The notes: generated by a model from the sequence alone, not told the origin. A stretch of 64,000 nt of DNA from Enterobacter_D sp963521185 (GCA_963521185.1 CAUQTV010000002.1:577790-641789); one strand, 5' to 3'. Positions 7,830 through 16,404 are shown, numbered from the stretch's first letter. Made by a program: numbers and translations.

Positions 7830-9434
7830 TTATTGCGTCTGTTGAATTAAGTTGAGTTTTACGGCGCTGGCGATGCTTTCCACCTGCGGGCCGTAAATCA
7901 CCTGAAGGTCGTTTTCCGTTGCGCGTATACATCCGCTGGCACCGCTGCGTTTAAGCGCCGCCTCATCCACTTTGCCCATGTCGTTAAGCTTCACGCGCAG
8001 ACGGGTAAAGCAGCAGTCAACCTGTTGAATATTGTCGCGTCCGCCAAGGCCTTCGATGATTAACGCGGCTTCGCCCGAAGGCGTACTCGTTCCGGCCACC
8101 ACGCTGCGCACGCTGTCTTCTTCTTCGCGGCCCGGCGTGCGGGCGTTGGTGCGTAAAATCACCCATTTGAAAACGAAGTAGTAGGCCGGTGCCCAGATCG
8201 CGCCCTGCAACAGGCTGTACCACCAGTGGGTTTTTGCCCCGCCCAGCACGCCAAACACCATGAAGTCGATAAAACCGCCCTGGATATTGCCGATCATCAG
8301 GTGCAGCAACTGCGCGCAGGCAAAGGACAGCCCGCTCATCACGGCGTGGAAAATGTAGAGAATCGGCGAGACGAAGATGAAGCTGAACTCCAGCGGCTCG
8401 GTGATGCCGGTGGTGAACGAGGCCAGCGCCCCGGCCAGCATTAACGCTTTGACGCGCTGCTTGTGTTCCGGTTTGGCACAGCGATAAATCGCCAGCGCCG
8501 CCGCCGGTAAGCCGAACATCATGACCGGAATTTTGCCCTGCGCGAGGAAGCGCGTGGCTTCGCGGGTAATATCATCGGCCAGGGCACCGGGATGTGCGAG
8601 GGCGTAGTTAAAGATAGACAGCGCACCAATGACGCTTTCGTTATCCACGTGCACCATGCCGCCGACCGGGGTGAAGCGCACCGTTTCATTCAGAATGTGG
8701 TGTAGGCCGGTGGGGATCAGAATTCGTTCGGTAAAGGCGTAAACGAAGGTGCCGAACGGACCGGACTCACCAATAAACTCGCCGATGTGAATAATGGCGT
8801 TGGCAATCACCGGCCAGATGAGCGACATCAGCACGCCAATCAGCGGCAGAACAATCACGGTAATAATGGGCACAAAGCGGCGGCCACCAAAGTAAGCGAT
8901 GGCCGCCGGGAGTTGAATCGTATAAAAGCGGTTGTGTAATAACACCGTAATAAAGCCCGCAATCACCCCGCCGAGCACGCTCATCTGATAGGAAAAGATG
9001 CCCAGCGTGCTGGCAAATTCAGCGGAGTGCATCACCGCTTCGGTGGGGCTTAGCCCTTTTTCAATAAATGCCGCAACGGACGTGGTCGCAGGGGTTAAGC
9101 CCTGCACCGTCAGGCTGAAATTCACCCCAACGTGAAAGGTGATAAAACCGATGACCGCCGCCAGCGCTGCCGTCGGTTTTTCATCCCGCGCAAGGCCAAT
9201 GGCCGCCGCAATGGCAAACAGCAGCGGTAAATTCGCGAACAGCGATCCGGCGACCTTACGAATAAAGCCGATGATGTGCTGCATGAGCTGGGCGTTGAGC
9301 ATCTCCTCGCTGACGATTGCCGGATTTTGCAACGCCGCCGCCAGCCCGAGAAATATCCCGGCGGCGGCAATAACGGAAATCGGCATCATCAGCGCCTTTC
9401 CCAAATCTTGTAAAAACTCGCCTGCGCGACTCAT
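7830..9434 (-). CDS. aglA: PTS alpha-glucoside transporter, EIICB (AglA-like)
   Basis: A 534-residue membrane permease of the PTS glucose/maltose family with the order IIC (about residues 1-410, many hydrophobic spans) then IIB (about 455-534). IIC motifs include GLHHILNETVRFTPVGG and the substrate-loop GITEPLEFSFIF. The IIB phosphorylation site is Cys475 in DCCFTRLRVKL. No IIA domain is present, so it must borrow a IIA, probably Crr, as other members do. The ATG at 9434 follows TAAGGATCACGCT. Paired with the GH4 enzyme it should import and phosphorylate maltose, sucrose-isomer or similar alpha-glucosides, as in Klebsiella aglAB; the exact sugar is inferred. Confidence 0.88.
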   Translation of the reverse strand: MSRAGEFLQDLGKALMMPISVIAAAGIFLGLAAALQNPAIVSEEMLNAQLMQHIIGFIRKVAGSLFANLPLLFAIAAAIGLARDEKPTAALAAVIGFITFHVGVNFSLTVQGLTPATTSVAAFIEKGLSPTEAVMHSAEFASTLGIFSYQMSVLGGVIAGFITVLLHNRFYTIQLPAAIAYFGGRRFVPIITVIVLPLIGVLMSLIWPVIANAIIHIGEFIGESGPFGTFVYAFTERILIPTGLHHILNETVRFTPVGGMVHVDNESVIGALSIFNYALAHPGALADDITREATRFLAQGKIPVMMFGLPAAALAIYRCAKPEHKQRVKALMLAGALASFTTGITEPLEFSFIFVSPILYIFHAVMSGLSFACAQLLHLMIGNIQGGFIDFMVFGVLGGAKTHWWYSLLQGAIWAPAYYFVFKWVILRTNARTPGREEEDSVRSVVAGTSTPSGEAALIIEGLGGRDNIQQVDCCFTRLRVKLNDMGKVDEAALKRSGASGCIRATENDLQVIYGPQVESIASAVKLNLIQQTQ

Positions 9435-9490
9435 AGCGTGATCCTTATAGAGGTAAGGTTGTTGTGCGGATCCAGAACGTACAAAGAGTA

Positions 9491-9517
9491 TAGACAACTA
9501 ACATGTATAGTTGTCTA
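9491..9517. promoter_or_regulatory. palindromic operator upstream of aglA
   Basis: A perfect 10-bp inverted repeat, TAGACAACTA / TAGTTGTCTA, separated by seven bases (ACATGTA), lies 57 bp before the aglA start and just behind the GntR-type regulator gene. Position and symmetry suggest the binding site of that regulator. The site assignment is inference. Confidence 0.7.
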
Positions 9518-9567
9518 GCCCACTGATGTGATAATCAGAGAGCGATCACAAAACAGGCTATTGCCGA

Positions 9568-10302
9568 TCAGGGGCGTGCGGCGGTGAGGGTGAAGCGATA
9601 GTGTTGCTGGTTGTAGAAAATTTCTGAAACTTCGAAGGGGCGATCCTCGCCCAGCCAGGCCACGGAGGTAGCGTGCAGCACAGGCTCGTCGCGCTTGATG
9701 CCCAGCATGTCGCGCACTTCCTGCGACGGTAATTCAGCGCGGATCTCTTTTTCCGAGCGCGCGACGCTAAAGCCTTTGCGGCTAATGTAGGCGTACTTCG
9801 AAGCGTTGAGGTCGGCCTCGCTGAGATCGTCAAACGGCGTAAGCAGCATCCACGACTGCTCATACACGAACGGCACGTCGGCAAGCAGGCGCAGGCGTTT
9901 CATAAACCACACGTCGGTACCCGGTTCGAGATGCAGCTTTTCGGCAATGTCTTCGGGGGCAGGCAGGCGCGACAGGCAAACCAGGCGATTGATCACCGGC
10001 GCGTCCAGCCCCAGCGTGGCTTCACTCGACGAGAGGTGGCGATCCAGCGGCAGCGGTATGCGCAGGATTTTTTTGGCGTGAGCGACAAAGGTGCCCTGCC
10101 CGCGTCGGCGTTCGACTTTGCCCTGGCGCACTAAATAGTCCACCGCTTTACGCGCGGTCATGCGGGAGATGGAAAACTGCTGGCACAGCGCGTTTTCTGA
10201 CGGAATAGCGTCGCCCGGTCGTAAGATCCCGGCGGTAATTTGCCCGGTCAGGTACTGCTCAACTTGCAGGTAAACCGGGACCGTAGAATGTTTATCAATC
10301 AT
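9568..10302 (-). CDS. GntR/HutC-family transcriptional regulator with UTRA domain (AglR-like)
   Basis: A 244-residue regulator. Residues 1-75 are a GntR winged helix-turn-helix (YLQVEQYLTGQITAGILRPG, SENALCQQFSISRMTARKAV, RRRGQGTFVA); residues about 95-240 are a UTRA ligand domain that in this family binds phosphorylated sugars. It is codirectional with and upstream of aglA-aglB, with a palindromic candidate operator in between, so it is most likely their repressor, relieved by the phospho-sugar. GGAGCGCTTTT precedes the ATG at 10302. It is comparable in role to AglR of Klebsiella, though orthology cannot be proven here. Confidence 0.85.
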   Translation of the reverse strand: MIDKHSTVPVYLQVEQYLTGQITAGILRPGDAIPSENALCQQFSISRMTARKAVDYLVRQGKVERRRGQGTFVAHAKKILRIPLPLDRHLSSSEATLGLDAPVINRLVCLSRLPAPEDIAEKLHLEPGTDVWFMKRLRLLADVPFVYEQSWMLLTPFDDLSEADLNASKYAYISRKGFSVARSEKEIRAELPSQEVRDMLGIKRDEPVLHATSVAWLGEDRPFEVSEIFYNQQHYRFTLTAARP

Positions 10303-10450
10303 AAAAGCGCTCCGTACAGATTCCCGGTATGGTAACGATCCGGCCCCGAAGAGACAATCTTAAACGCGGGCAAAGCCGGTATTGATGAGCATGAATTCGC
10401 TACCCCGGTCACACTTTGATGCTCCGCTGCGCATAAGGACTTTCTCATCG

Positions 10451-10479
10451 TTGACCCTTTTTAGAGAGAATGCTAATTT
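10451..10479 (+). promoter_or_regulatory. putative promoter of the bgl-type operon
   Basis: TTGACC at 10451-10456 is followed after 17 bp by TAATTT at 10474-10479, with a TGC extended -10 element just ahead. A start at about 10486 would put the antiterminator site at 10491 at the very 5' end of the RNA, as in other bgl leaders. This is pattern-based prediction. Confidence 0.5.
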
Positions 10480-10490
10480 TTAACTGCATT

Positions 10491-10582
10491 ACGCTTGTTA
10501 CCGATTATCGGGCAAAACCTAAATGCAGACTGATGGGCTACACTGCCCTGTACTGTATTTACGTTTTGCCCGTTTTTGTTTT
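10491..10582 (+). promoter_or_regulatory. RAT antiterminator site and overlapping intrinsic terminator ahead of bglG-type gene
   Basis: The segment 10491-10520 matches the ribonucleic antiterminator (RAT) of BglG/LicT targets: CTTGTTACCG ... CGGGCAAAACCT. Its 3' part, CGGGCAAAAC (10509-10518), pairs perfectly with GTTTTGCCCG (10563-10572), which is followed by TTTTTGTTTT. RAT and terminator are thus mutually exclusive. The antiterminator protein made just downstream should bind the RAT when the sugar is present and let transcription continue, giving positive autoregulation. Confidence 0.93.
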
Positions 10583-10595
10583 CAGGAGCGCCACC

Positions 10596-11450
10596 ATGCT
10601 GGTCAAACAAATATTAAATAATAATGTTGTCAGCGCCATTGATGAGCACGGACTGGAAGTCATTTTAACCGGCCGTGGGCTGGGGTTTAAAACGCAAAAC
10701 GGTGCCAGCGTCGATAAACAGGCGATCGAAAAAATATTCCGCCTTGAGGATTCTGCCCTCTCCGCACGCTTTAAAGATTTGGTCAGCGAAGTGCCGGTTG
10801 AAATTGTTCAACTCACTGCCGACATCGTCGCCATGGTGCGCGGCTCACTGACTCATCCTGTTAGCGAAGGGCTGCTGATTACGCTGGCGGACCACCTGCA
10901 TTTCGCCCTGAAGCGCCAGCAAGACAATGAATTTATTGCCAATCCGCTGGAATGGGAAGTGCGCCATTTTTATACCGATGAGTATGCGTTAGGCCGCCAG
11001 GCGCTGGCGATGATCGTGGCGCGAACCGGCGCGTTATTGCCCGACAGCGAGGCCTGTAGCATTGCGCTGCATATCGTCAATGCGGGGCTTCATGACACTA
11101 TGGGAAAAACCGCCAAAATCACGCGGCTTATTTACCAGCTACAAAATATCGTTAAATACTTTTTTAGCCTGACGATCGATGAGAACAGTCTCAATTATCA
11201 GCGTTTCATTACCCACGTAAAGTTTTTTGCCCAGCGGGTGGTTGATGGGGTGGTGTTAAATAATGACGACGAGGAATTTTTTGCCCTTGCCAGACGGCGT
11301 TATCAGCACACGCTGAAATGCGTCGATGCGATCAATGAATTCGTCATTAAAAATTATCACCACACCATGAGCAACTCGGAAAAGCTCTATTTAACGGTGC
11401 ACATTGAAAACGTTGTGCACCGCGCAGCACCCGACGATAAGCGCGAGTAA
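10596..11450 (+). CDS. bglG: BglG/LicT-family transcription antiterminator
   Basis: A 284-residue RNA-binding antiterminator. The N-terminal CAT domain (MLVKQILNNNVVSAIDEHG) binds RAT hairpins; two PRD domains follow, with conserved histidines visible in LADHLHFAL and IALHIVNAG (PRD1) and in ITHVKFFAQ and YLTVHIENV (PRD2). In this family EIIBgl phosphorylates one PRD to inactivate the protein when substrate is absent, while HPr phosphorylation activates it. The ATG at 10596 has CAGGAGCGCCACC upstream; the frame is open further upstream but that part spans the terminator. A RAT/terminator lies in its leader and a second RAT-like site precedes the permease gene. The symbol is by family, not proven orthology to E. 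coli bglG. Confidence 0.9.
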   Translation: MLVKQILNNNVVSAIDEHGLEVILTGRGLGFKTQNGASVDKQAIEKIFRLEDSALSARFKDLVSEVPVEIVQLTADIVAMVRGSLTHPVSEGLLITLADHLHFALKRQQDNEFIANPLEWEVRHFYTDEYALGRQALAMIVARTGALLPDSEACSIALHIVNAGLHDTMGKTAKITRLIYQLQNIVKYFFSLTIDENSLNYQRFITHVKFFAQRVVDGVVLNNDDEEFFALARRRYQHTLKCVDAINEFVIKNYHHTMSNSEKLYLTVHIENVVHRAAPDDKRE

Positions 11451-11473
11451 ATCGTCAACACGCATTCCGTTCA

Positions 11474-11540
11474 GGCTTGTTACTGTTTAATCAGGCAAAC
11501 CCCAGAGGAAACAAGGTACCGGCACGAGGCCGGTGATTGT
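11474..11540 (+). promoter_or_regulatory. second RAT-like site with imperfect hairpin before the bglF-type gene
   Basis: GGCTTGTTACTG followed by CAGGCAAACCCC (11474-11503) matches the RAT consensus. Downstream, ACAA-ACCGGC pairs with GCCGGT-TTGT (11511-11540) across an internal loop, but no T tract follows. The site is in the position of the second bgl terminator of E. coli, yet an intrinsic terminator is not recognisable. Confidence 0.7.
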
Positions 11541-11574
11541 GGATGAAGCATGGCTTCAATCTGGAGGAATTTCT

Positions 11575-13425
11575 ATGGACTACCCGCACACCGCGCGGCA
11601 GATCATTGAGCATATCGGTGGTCGCGACAACATTTTGTCGCTGTTTCACTGCATAACCCGTCTGCGCTTTCTGCTTAACGACAACGAAAAAGCCAACCGC
11701 GAGGCGCTCGAAGCCCTCGACGGCGTGATTGGCGTCAACATCTCAGGCGATCAGTACCAGCTAATTATCGGCAACGAGGTCGCCCCGCTGTGCGACGCGC
11801 TGCTTGCGGAGCTTCCCGGCCTTGAGGCCAGCAAAGCCGCTCAGCCTGCAAAGCGCCGTAACCCGGTATCGGTGGTGCTTGAAGGCTTATCCAGCATCTT
11901 TTCGCCGATCATTCCCGCCATTGCCGGTGCCGGTATTTTAAAAGGGCTGCTGGCGCTGCTGGTCGCCATGCACTGGCTGGAGGCCACCAACCAGACCTAC
12001 CAGATCCTGCTGGCAATCAGCGACGGCATCTTCTTCTTTATGCCGCTGGCGCTGGCCTTTAGCGCCGCACACAAGTTTGGCGCAAACCCTTACGTCGCCG
12101 TGGCGCTGGCGGCAGCGCTGTTTCATCCGGCGATTCAGACGCTGTTCAAATCGGACGTGCCGGTCAGTTTTCTCGGCCTGCCGGTGACCACCGCCTCTTA
12201 CGCCTCAACGGTCATTCCCATTCTGCTGGCGGTGTGGCTGTTAAGCTTTGTTGAGCGCGCCATCGATCGCGTCATGCCCGGCCCGCTGAAAACCATCTTT
12301 GTACCGCTGTTAAGTCTGGTGATCGTCACGCCGATTACGCTTATCGCCATCGGTCCGCTGGGGATCTTTGCCGGGAACGCGCTGTCGGGCAGCATCGTCT
12401 GGATGGCGGAAAACATGGGGCTGCTGGCGGGGATTATCATCGGCGGTACGCTGTCGCTGATTATCATTACCGGCATGCACTACGTGATTGTCCCGATCAT
12501 GATCAACAACATCAGCCAGATGGGCTATGACCCGATCAAGATCCTTTTCTACGTCGCCAACCTCGGTCAGGCGGGTGCGGCGTTTGGCGTCTTCCTGCGT
12601 GCCAAAGACAAAAAGCTCAAATCGCTGGCGCTCTCCACCAGCTTTAGCGCGGCGATGGGCATCACCGAACCGGCGATGTACGGCATTAACATTCGCTACA
12701 AACGCCCCTTCGCGGCGGCCCTGATTGGCGGCGCGTGCGGCGGCGGCTTCGCCATGGCGATGGGGGTAAAAACCTACGCCTTCGCCCTGAGCGGCCTGCC
12801 CGGCGTACCGGGGCTGGTCGGCCCGACCTTTTTGTGGGCCATCGTCAGTATCGTTATTTCCTTTGTGGGCGCAGCCGCGCTCACCGTGGTGCTGGGCTTT
12901 GAAGAGAGCGTGAAACCCGCCGCAGGGGTGAAAGCCGCAGCGGTGCCGACGCCACAAGCCGCCGAACAACTTTTCGCCCCGGTGAGCGGCGAAGTGAAGG
13001 CGCTGAGCGATCTGAGCGATCCGGTATTTGCCGACGAGATTTTTGGCAAAGGTCTGGCGATCTTCCCCACTAACGGCGAGCTGCGCTCGCTGGTCAACGG
13101 GCGGGTGGAGTCGGTGTTTGAGACGCATCACGCACTGACGCTGGTGAGCGACACGGGCGCGGAGATCCTCATCCACATTGGCATTGATACCGTCAAACTC
13201 GGCGGCAAACACTTCACCAGCCACATCCAGGCCGGGCAGATCGTCGAGGCGGGCGATCTGCTGGTGAGCTTTGATCTCAAGGCGCTACAGGCCGAAGGCA
13301 TCGATCCGAGCGTGATCGTGGTGGTCACCAACAGCGAGCGCTACGGCGACATTTCCCCGGTACAAACTGACGGCACCATCGCCTGCCGGGACGCATTTCT
13401 GACACTCACCGCCGCAGCGGTTTAA
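11575..13425 (+). CDS. bglF: PTS beta-glucoside transporter, EIIBCA (BglF-like)
   Basis: A 616-residue permease with domains in the order IIB (1-90), IIC (about 100-455) and IIA (about 475-616). The IIB phosphocysteine is Cys26 in FHCITRLRF; IIC carries GITEPAMYGINIRYKRPF; IIA carries the phosphohistidine strand ILIHIGIDTVKLGG. It imports and phosphorylates beta-glucosides and, by analogy with BglF, controls the antiterminator by phosphorylation. The ATG at 11575 follows CTGGAGGAATTTCT. It is followed by two GH1 genes at 10-bp spacing each. Likely sugars are aryl-beta-glucosides or cellobiose, not decided by sequence. Confidence 0.92.
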   Translation: MDYPHTARQIIEHIGGRDNILSLFHCITRLRFLLNDNEKANREALEALDGVIGVNISGDQYQLIIGNEVAPLCDALLAELPGLEASKAAQPAKRRNPVSVVLEGLSSIFSPIIPAIAGAGILKGLLALLVAMHWLEATNQTYQILLAISDGIFFFMPLALAFSAAHKFGANPYVAVALAAALFHPAIQTLFKSDVPVSFLGLPVTTASYASTVIPILLAVWLLSFVERAIDRVMPGPLKTIFVPLLSLVIVTPITLIAIGPLGIFAGNALSGSIVWMAENMGLLAGIIIGGTLSLIIITGMHYVIVPIMINNISQMGYDPIKILFYVANLGQAGAAFGVFLRAKDKKLKSLALSTSFSAAMGITEPAMYGINIRYKRPFAAALIGGACGGGFAMAMGVKTYAFALSGLPGVPGLVGPTFLWAIVSIVISFVGAAALTVVLGFEESVKPAAGVKAAAVPTPQAAEQLFAPVSGEVKALSDLSDPVFADEIFGKGLAIFPTNGELRSLVNGRVESVFETHHALTLVSDTGAEILIHIGIDTVKLGGKHFTSHIQAGQIVEAGDLLVSFDLKALQAEGIDPSVIVVVTNSERYGDISPVQTDGTIACRDAFLTLTAAAV

Positions 13426-13435
13426 GGAGAAAAGA

Positions 13436-14908
13436 ATGGCATTTTCAACAGCATTTCCCGAAGGGTTTTTATGGGGCGGCGCAACGGCGGCCAACCAGCT
13501 GGAAGGCGCATCCGACGTGGGCGGCAAAGGGCTGTCCGTCTCCGATGTTTACACCTTTGACAGCAGCATGCCCAAAGCGCGCTGGCTGGATCAGTGGCTG
13601 GGCATGACCCACGCGCAGGTGCGTGAGGCGCAGGATCCCAACAGCACAAAGTATTATCCGAAGCGTAAAGGCAACGACTTCTATCACCACTTTCGCGAGG
13701 ATATCGCGCTGTTCGCGGGCATGGGCTTTAAATGCTTTCGCATGTCCATCGCCTGGACACGCCTGTTCCCGCGCGGCGATGAAACCGAGCCCAACGAGGC
13801 CGGGCTGAAATTTTACGACGCGGTGTTTGACTGTCTGCGCGAGCACAACATTGAGCCGATTGTCTCGCTCTCGCATTACGAAATGCCGCTGGCGCTGGTC
13901 ACCGACTACGGCGGCTGGCCGAACCGTCAGGTGGTCGATTTCTACGTGCGCTTTGCCACCACCGCGTTTAAACGCTACGGCAAAAGAGTGAAATACTGGA
14001 TGACCTTCAACGAAATCAACTGCGTGAAGCACCATCCCTACGTCAGCGTTGGCGTCATCGAAGAGGACAATCCGCATCTGGAGCAGGATAAATATCAGGG
14101 CGCACACCACCAGTTTGTGGCAAGCGCGCTGGCGACCAAAGCCTGCCACGCGATCGTTCCCGGCTCGCAGGTCGGCTGCATGATCAGCTACCAGATGCTC
14201 TACCCGCACACCTGTCACCCGGACGATTTACAGGCCTGTGAAGAGATGCAGCGCGTGTCGCTGTTCTTTAGCGACGTGCAGGCGCGCGGCTACTACCCGG
14301 CGTACACCGACCGCATGCTGGCGGAGAAAGGCGTGACGCTGCAAAAAGCGGTGGGCGACGACGAGATCCTGCGCCAGCACCCGGTGGACTTTGTCTCGTT
14401 TAGTTATTACATGTCGAGCACCGTCAGTGCGCACCCGGAGCAGCTTGAGGGCGCGGAAGGCAACATGATCACCGGCGGCATCCGCAACCCTCACCTGCCT
14501 ACCAGCCAGTGGGGCTGGCAGATCGATCCCAAGGGCCTGCGCCTGGCGCTGAATCAGCTTTATGACCGCTATCAGAAGCCGCTGTTTATCGCCGAAAACG
14601 GCCTTGGCGCGGTGGACACCGTCAATGCCGATGGCTCTATTGACGACGATTACCGCATCGATTATCTGCGCCAGCACGTGGAACAGATGCAGGAAGCGCT
14701 GGGGGATGGCGTCAAACTCTTCGGTTACACCTGGTGGGGGCCCATTGACGTGGTCAGCGCCGGGACCGCGCAAATCTCCAAACGCTACGGCTTTATCTAT
14801 GTCGATCAGGACGATATGGGCAACGGCACGCAGGCGCGCTCGCTGAAGAAAAGCTACCACTGGGTCAAAAAACTGATCGCCTCAAACGGCGAAGATTTAG
14901 CCGACTAA
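13436..14908 (+). CDS. 6-phospho-beta-glucosidase, GH1 family (first of two)
   Basis: A 490-residue GH1 enzyme that should hydrolyse the 6-phospho-beta-glucosides made by the upstream permease. The N-terminal family signature is FPEGFLWGGATAANQLEG. The acid/base glutamate lies in MTFNEINCV and the nucleophile in FIAENGLG. The C-terminal VSAGTAQISKRYGFIYVD segment binds the 6-phosphate in phospho-glucosidases of this family. Compared with the next gene it has a longer loop at residues 38-78 (DSSMPKARWLDQWLG), as in BglA/BglB-type enzymes. AAGGAGAAAAGA precedes the ATG. It is 10 bp after the permease gene and 10 bp before a paralogue. Confidence 0.93.
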   Translation: MAFSTAFPEGFLWGGATAANQLEGASDVGGKGLSVSDVYTFDSSMPKARWLDQWLGMTHAQVREAQDPNSTKYYPKRKGNDFYHHFREDIALFAGMGFKCFRMSIAWTRLFPRGDETEPNEAGLKFYDAVFDCLREHNIEPIVSLSHYEMPLALVTDYGGWPNRQVVDFYVRFATTAFKRYGKRVKYWMTFNEINCVKHHPYVSVGVIEEDNPHLEQDKYQGAHHQFVASALATKACHAIVPGSQVGCMISYQMLYPHTCHPDDLQACEEMQRVSLFFSDVQARGYYPAYTDRMLAEKGVTLQKAVGDDEILRQHPVDFVSFSYYMSSTVSAHPEQLEGAEGNMITGGIRNPHLPTSQWGWQIDPKGLRLALNQLYDRYQKPLFIAENGLGAVDTVNADGSIDDDYRIDYLRQHVEQMQEALGDGVKLFGYTWWGPIDVVSAGTAQISKRYGFIYVDQDDMGNGTQARSLKKSYHWVKKLIASNGEDLAD

Positions 14909-14918
14909 AGGAGTCACT

Positions 14919-16310
14919 ATGTCCGTATTTCCAGAGAATTTCTTGTGGGGCGGCGCGATTGCCGCGAATCAGGCGGAAGGGGCCTGGAACGAAGACGGTA
15001 AAGGCCCGTCGATTGCCGACGTGGTGCGCGGCGGCATAGCATCGGGAAAGCACGATGCGGTCGTCGATCCTGAGCATTACTACGCCAGCCACGAGGCGGT
15101 GGATTTTTATCACCATTACAAAGACGATATCGCGCTGTTTGCCGAAATGGGCTTTAAATGCTTTCGCACCTCCATTAACTGGTCGCGTATTTTCCCGCGC
15201 GGTGATGAGACCACGCCGAACGAGGCGGGCCTGCGCTTTTACGATCAGATGTTTGATGAGCTGCTGAAACACGGCATTGAGCCGGTGATCACCCTCTCCC
15301 ACTACGAAACGCCGCTGGCGCTGTATCAGGAGTACGGCGGCTGGAAGAATCGTCAGCTGATCGACTTTTTCACCCGCTACTGCGAAACCGTGTTCCTGCG
15401 CTATAAGGCGAAGGTCAAATACTGGATGACCTTTAACGAGCTGAATAACATGAACCGCATGCCGTTTGCCACCGGCGCTATTGATGCGGACGCCAGCGCG
15501 CAGGATATTTACCAGGCCAACCACCACCAGTTTGTGGCGAATGCGCTGGCGAATAAACTGTGCCAGGAGCTGATCCCCGACGCGAAAATCGGCTGTATGC
15601 TGTCGCTCAGCACGCTCTACCCGGCAACCTGTAACCCGGAAGATGTCTTCTCCGCGATGCAGTTGCGCCGCCGCTCGCTGTTCTACTCCGACGTAATGAT
15701 GTTGGGCAAATATCCGGCGTGGACGCCGCGTCTGTTTCAGGAGCTGGGCGTCGAGTTGCAGATGGACGAAGACGATTTGCAGCTGATTGCCGATTACCCG
15801 TCAGACTATCTCGCCTTTAGCTACTACCGGAGCGTGCTGCATAAAGCCGGTGGCGTCTTCCGCGTGGATACCGGCGGCACGGCGGGTGAAGACAACCCTT
15901 ATCTGGAAAAAACTGAATGGGGCTGGCCGATTGACCCGAAAGGCTTCCGCCTGGTGTGCAACGAGCTGACCGACCGCTATCGCAAGCCGCTGTTCGTGGT
16001 GGAAAACGGCTATGGCGGCGTGGATACCCCGGATGAAAACGGCGTGATTAACGACACGGCGCGCATTGACTACGGGCGCAAGCACATAGCGGAGATGGCC
16101 GAAGCGATTGCCGACGGCTGTGACATTATGGGTTATACGTGGTGGGGACCCATCGACATCGTCAGCGCCGGGACCGGCGAGATGAAAAAGCGCTACGGGT
16201 TTATATATGTCGATAAAGACAACGACGGCAAAGGCACGTTAGCGCGCAGCAAGAAACGCAGTTTTGCGTGGTACAAGGCGGTGATTGCCAGCAACGGCGA
16301 ACAGGTGTGA
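14919..16310 (+). CDS. 6-phospho-beta-glucosidase, GH1 family (second of two)
   Basis: A 463-residue GH1 enzyme, last gene of the beta-glucoside operon. Signature FPENFLWGGAIAANQAEG at the start, acid/base glutamate in MTFNELNNM, nucleophile in FVVENGYG, and the phosphate-binding VSAGTGEMKKRYGFIYVD near the end. It is a clear but diverged paralogue of the preceding gene with a shorter loop after residue 35, so the pair may split different aglycones. AAAGGAGTCACT precedes the ATG. A dispersed inverted repeat separates it from the convergent rhlE. Confidence 0.93.
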   Translation: MSVFPENFLWGGAIAANQAEGAWNEDGKGPSIADVVRGGIASGKHDAVVDPEHYYASHEAVDFYHHYKDDIALFAEMGFKCFRTSINWSRIFPRGDETTPNEAGLRFYDQMFDELLKHGIEPVITLSHYETPLALYQEYGGWKNRQLIDFFTRYCETVFLRYKAKVKYWMTFNELNNMNRMPFATGAIDADASAQDIYQANHHQFVANALANKLCQELIPDAKIGCMLSLSTLYPATCNPEDVFSAMQLRRRSLFYSDVMMLGKYPAWTPRLFQELGVELQMDEDDLQLIADYPSDYLAFSYYRSVLHKAGGVFRVDTGGTAGEDNPYLEKTEWGWPIDPKGFRLVCNELTDRYRKPLFVVENGYGGVDTPDENGVINDTARIDYGRKHIAEMAEAIADGCDIMGYTWWGPIDIVSAGTGEMKKRYGFIYVDKDNDGKGTLARSKKRSFAWYKAVIASNGEQV

Positions 16311-16326
16311 CTCTCGTAGCGTTATA

Positions 16327-16381
16327 ACCCTCACCCAAAACTATTTTCCCTCTCCATCAGGGAGAGGGTTAGGGTGAGGGT
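16327..16381. repeat. dispersed inverted-repeat element, copy 1
   Basis: Nested inverted repeats: ACCCTCACCC ... GGGTGAGGGT outside and CCCTCTCC ... GGAGAGGG inside. It lies between the convergent ends of the GH1 operon and rhlE and shares its core with elements at 31981-32070 and 46143-46231. It may act as a bidirectional terminator or be a non-autonomous repeat. Confidence 0.85.
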
Positions 16382-16404
16382 GGTTTTAACCAGGGTGGTT
16401 CTTA

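Noticed and set aside
11518..11540. ACCGGC-GCCGGT hairpin considered as an intrinsic terminator
   Set aside because: It lacks a T tract and has an internal loop, so it was recorded only as an imperfect hairpin.
12310..13224. 304-codon minus-strand frame inside the bglF-type gene
   Set aside because: Antisense shadow of the IIC-IIA coding region; composition is typical of a reverse frame and it has no start context.
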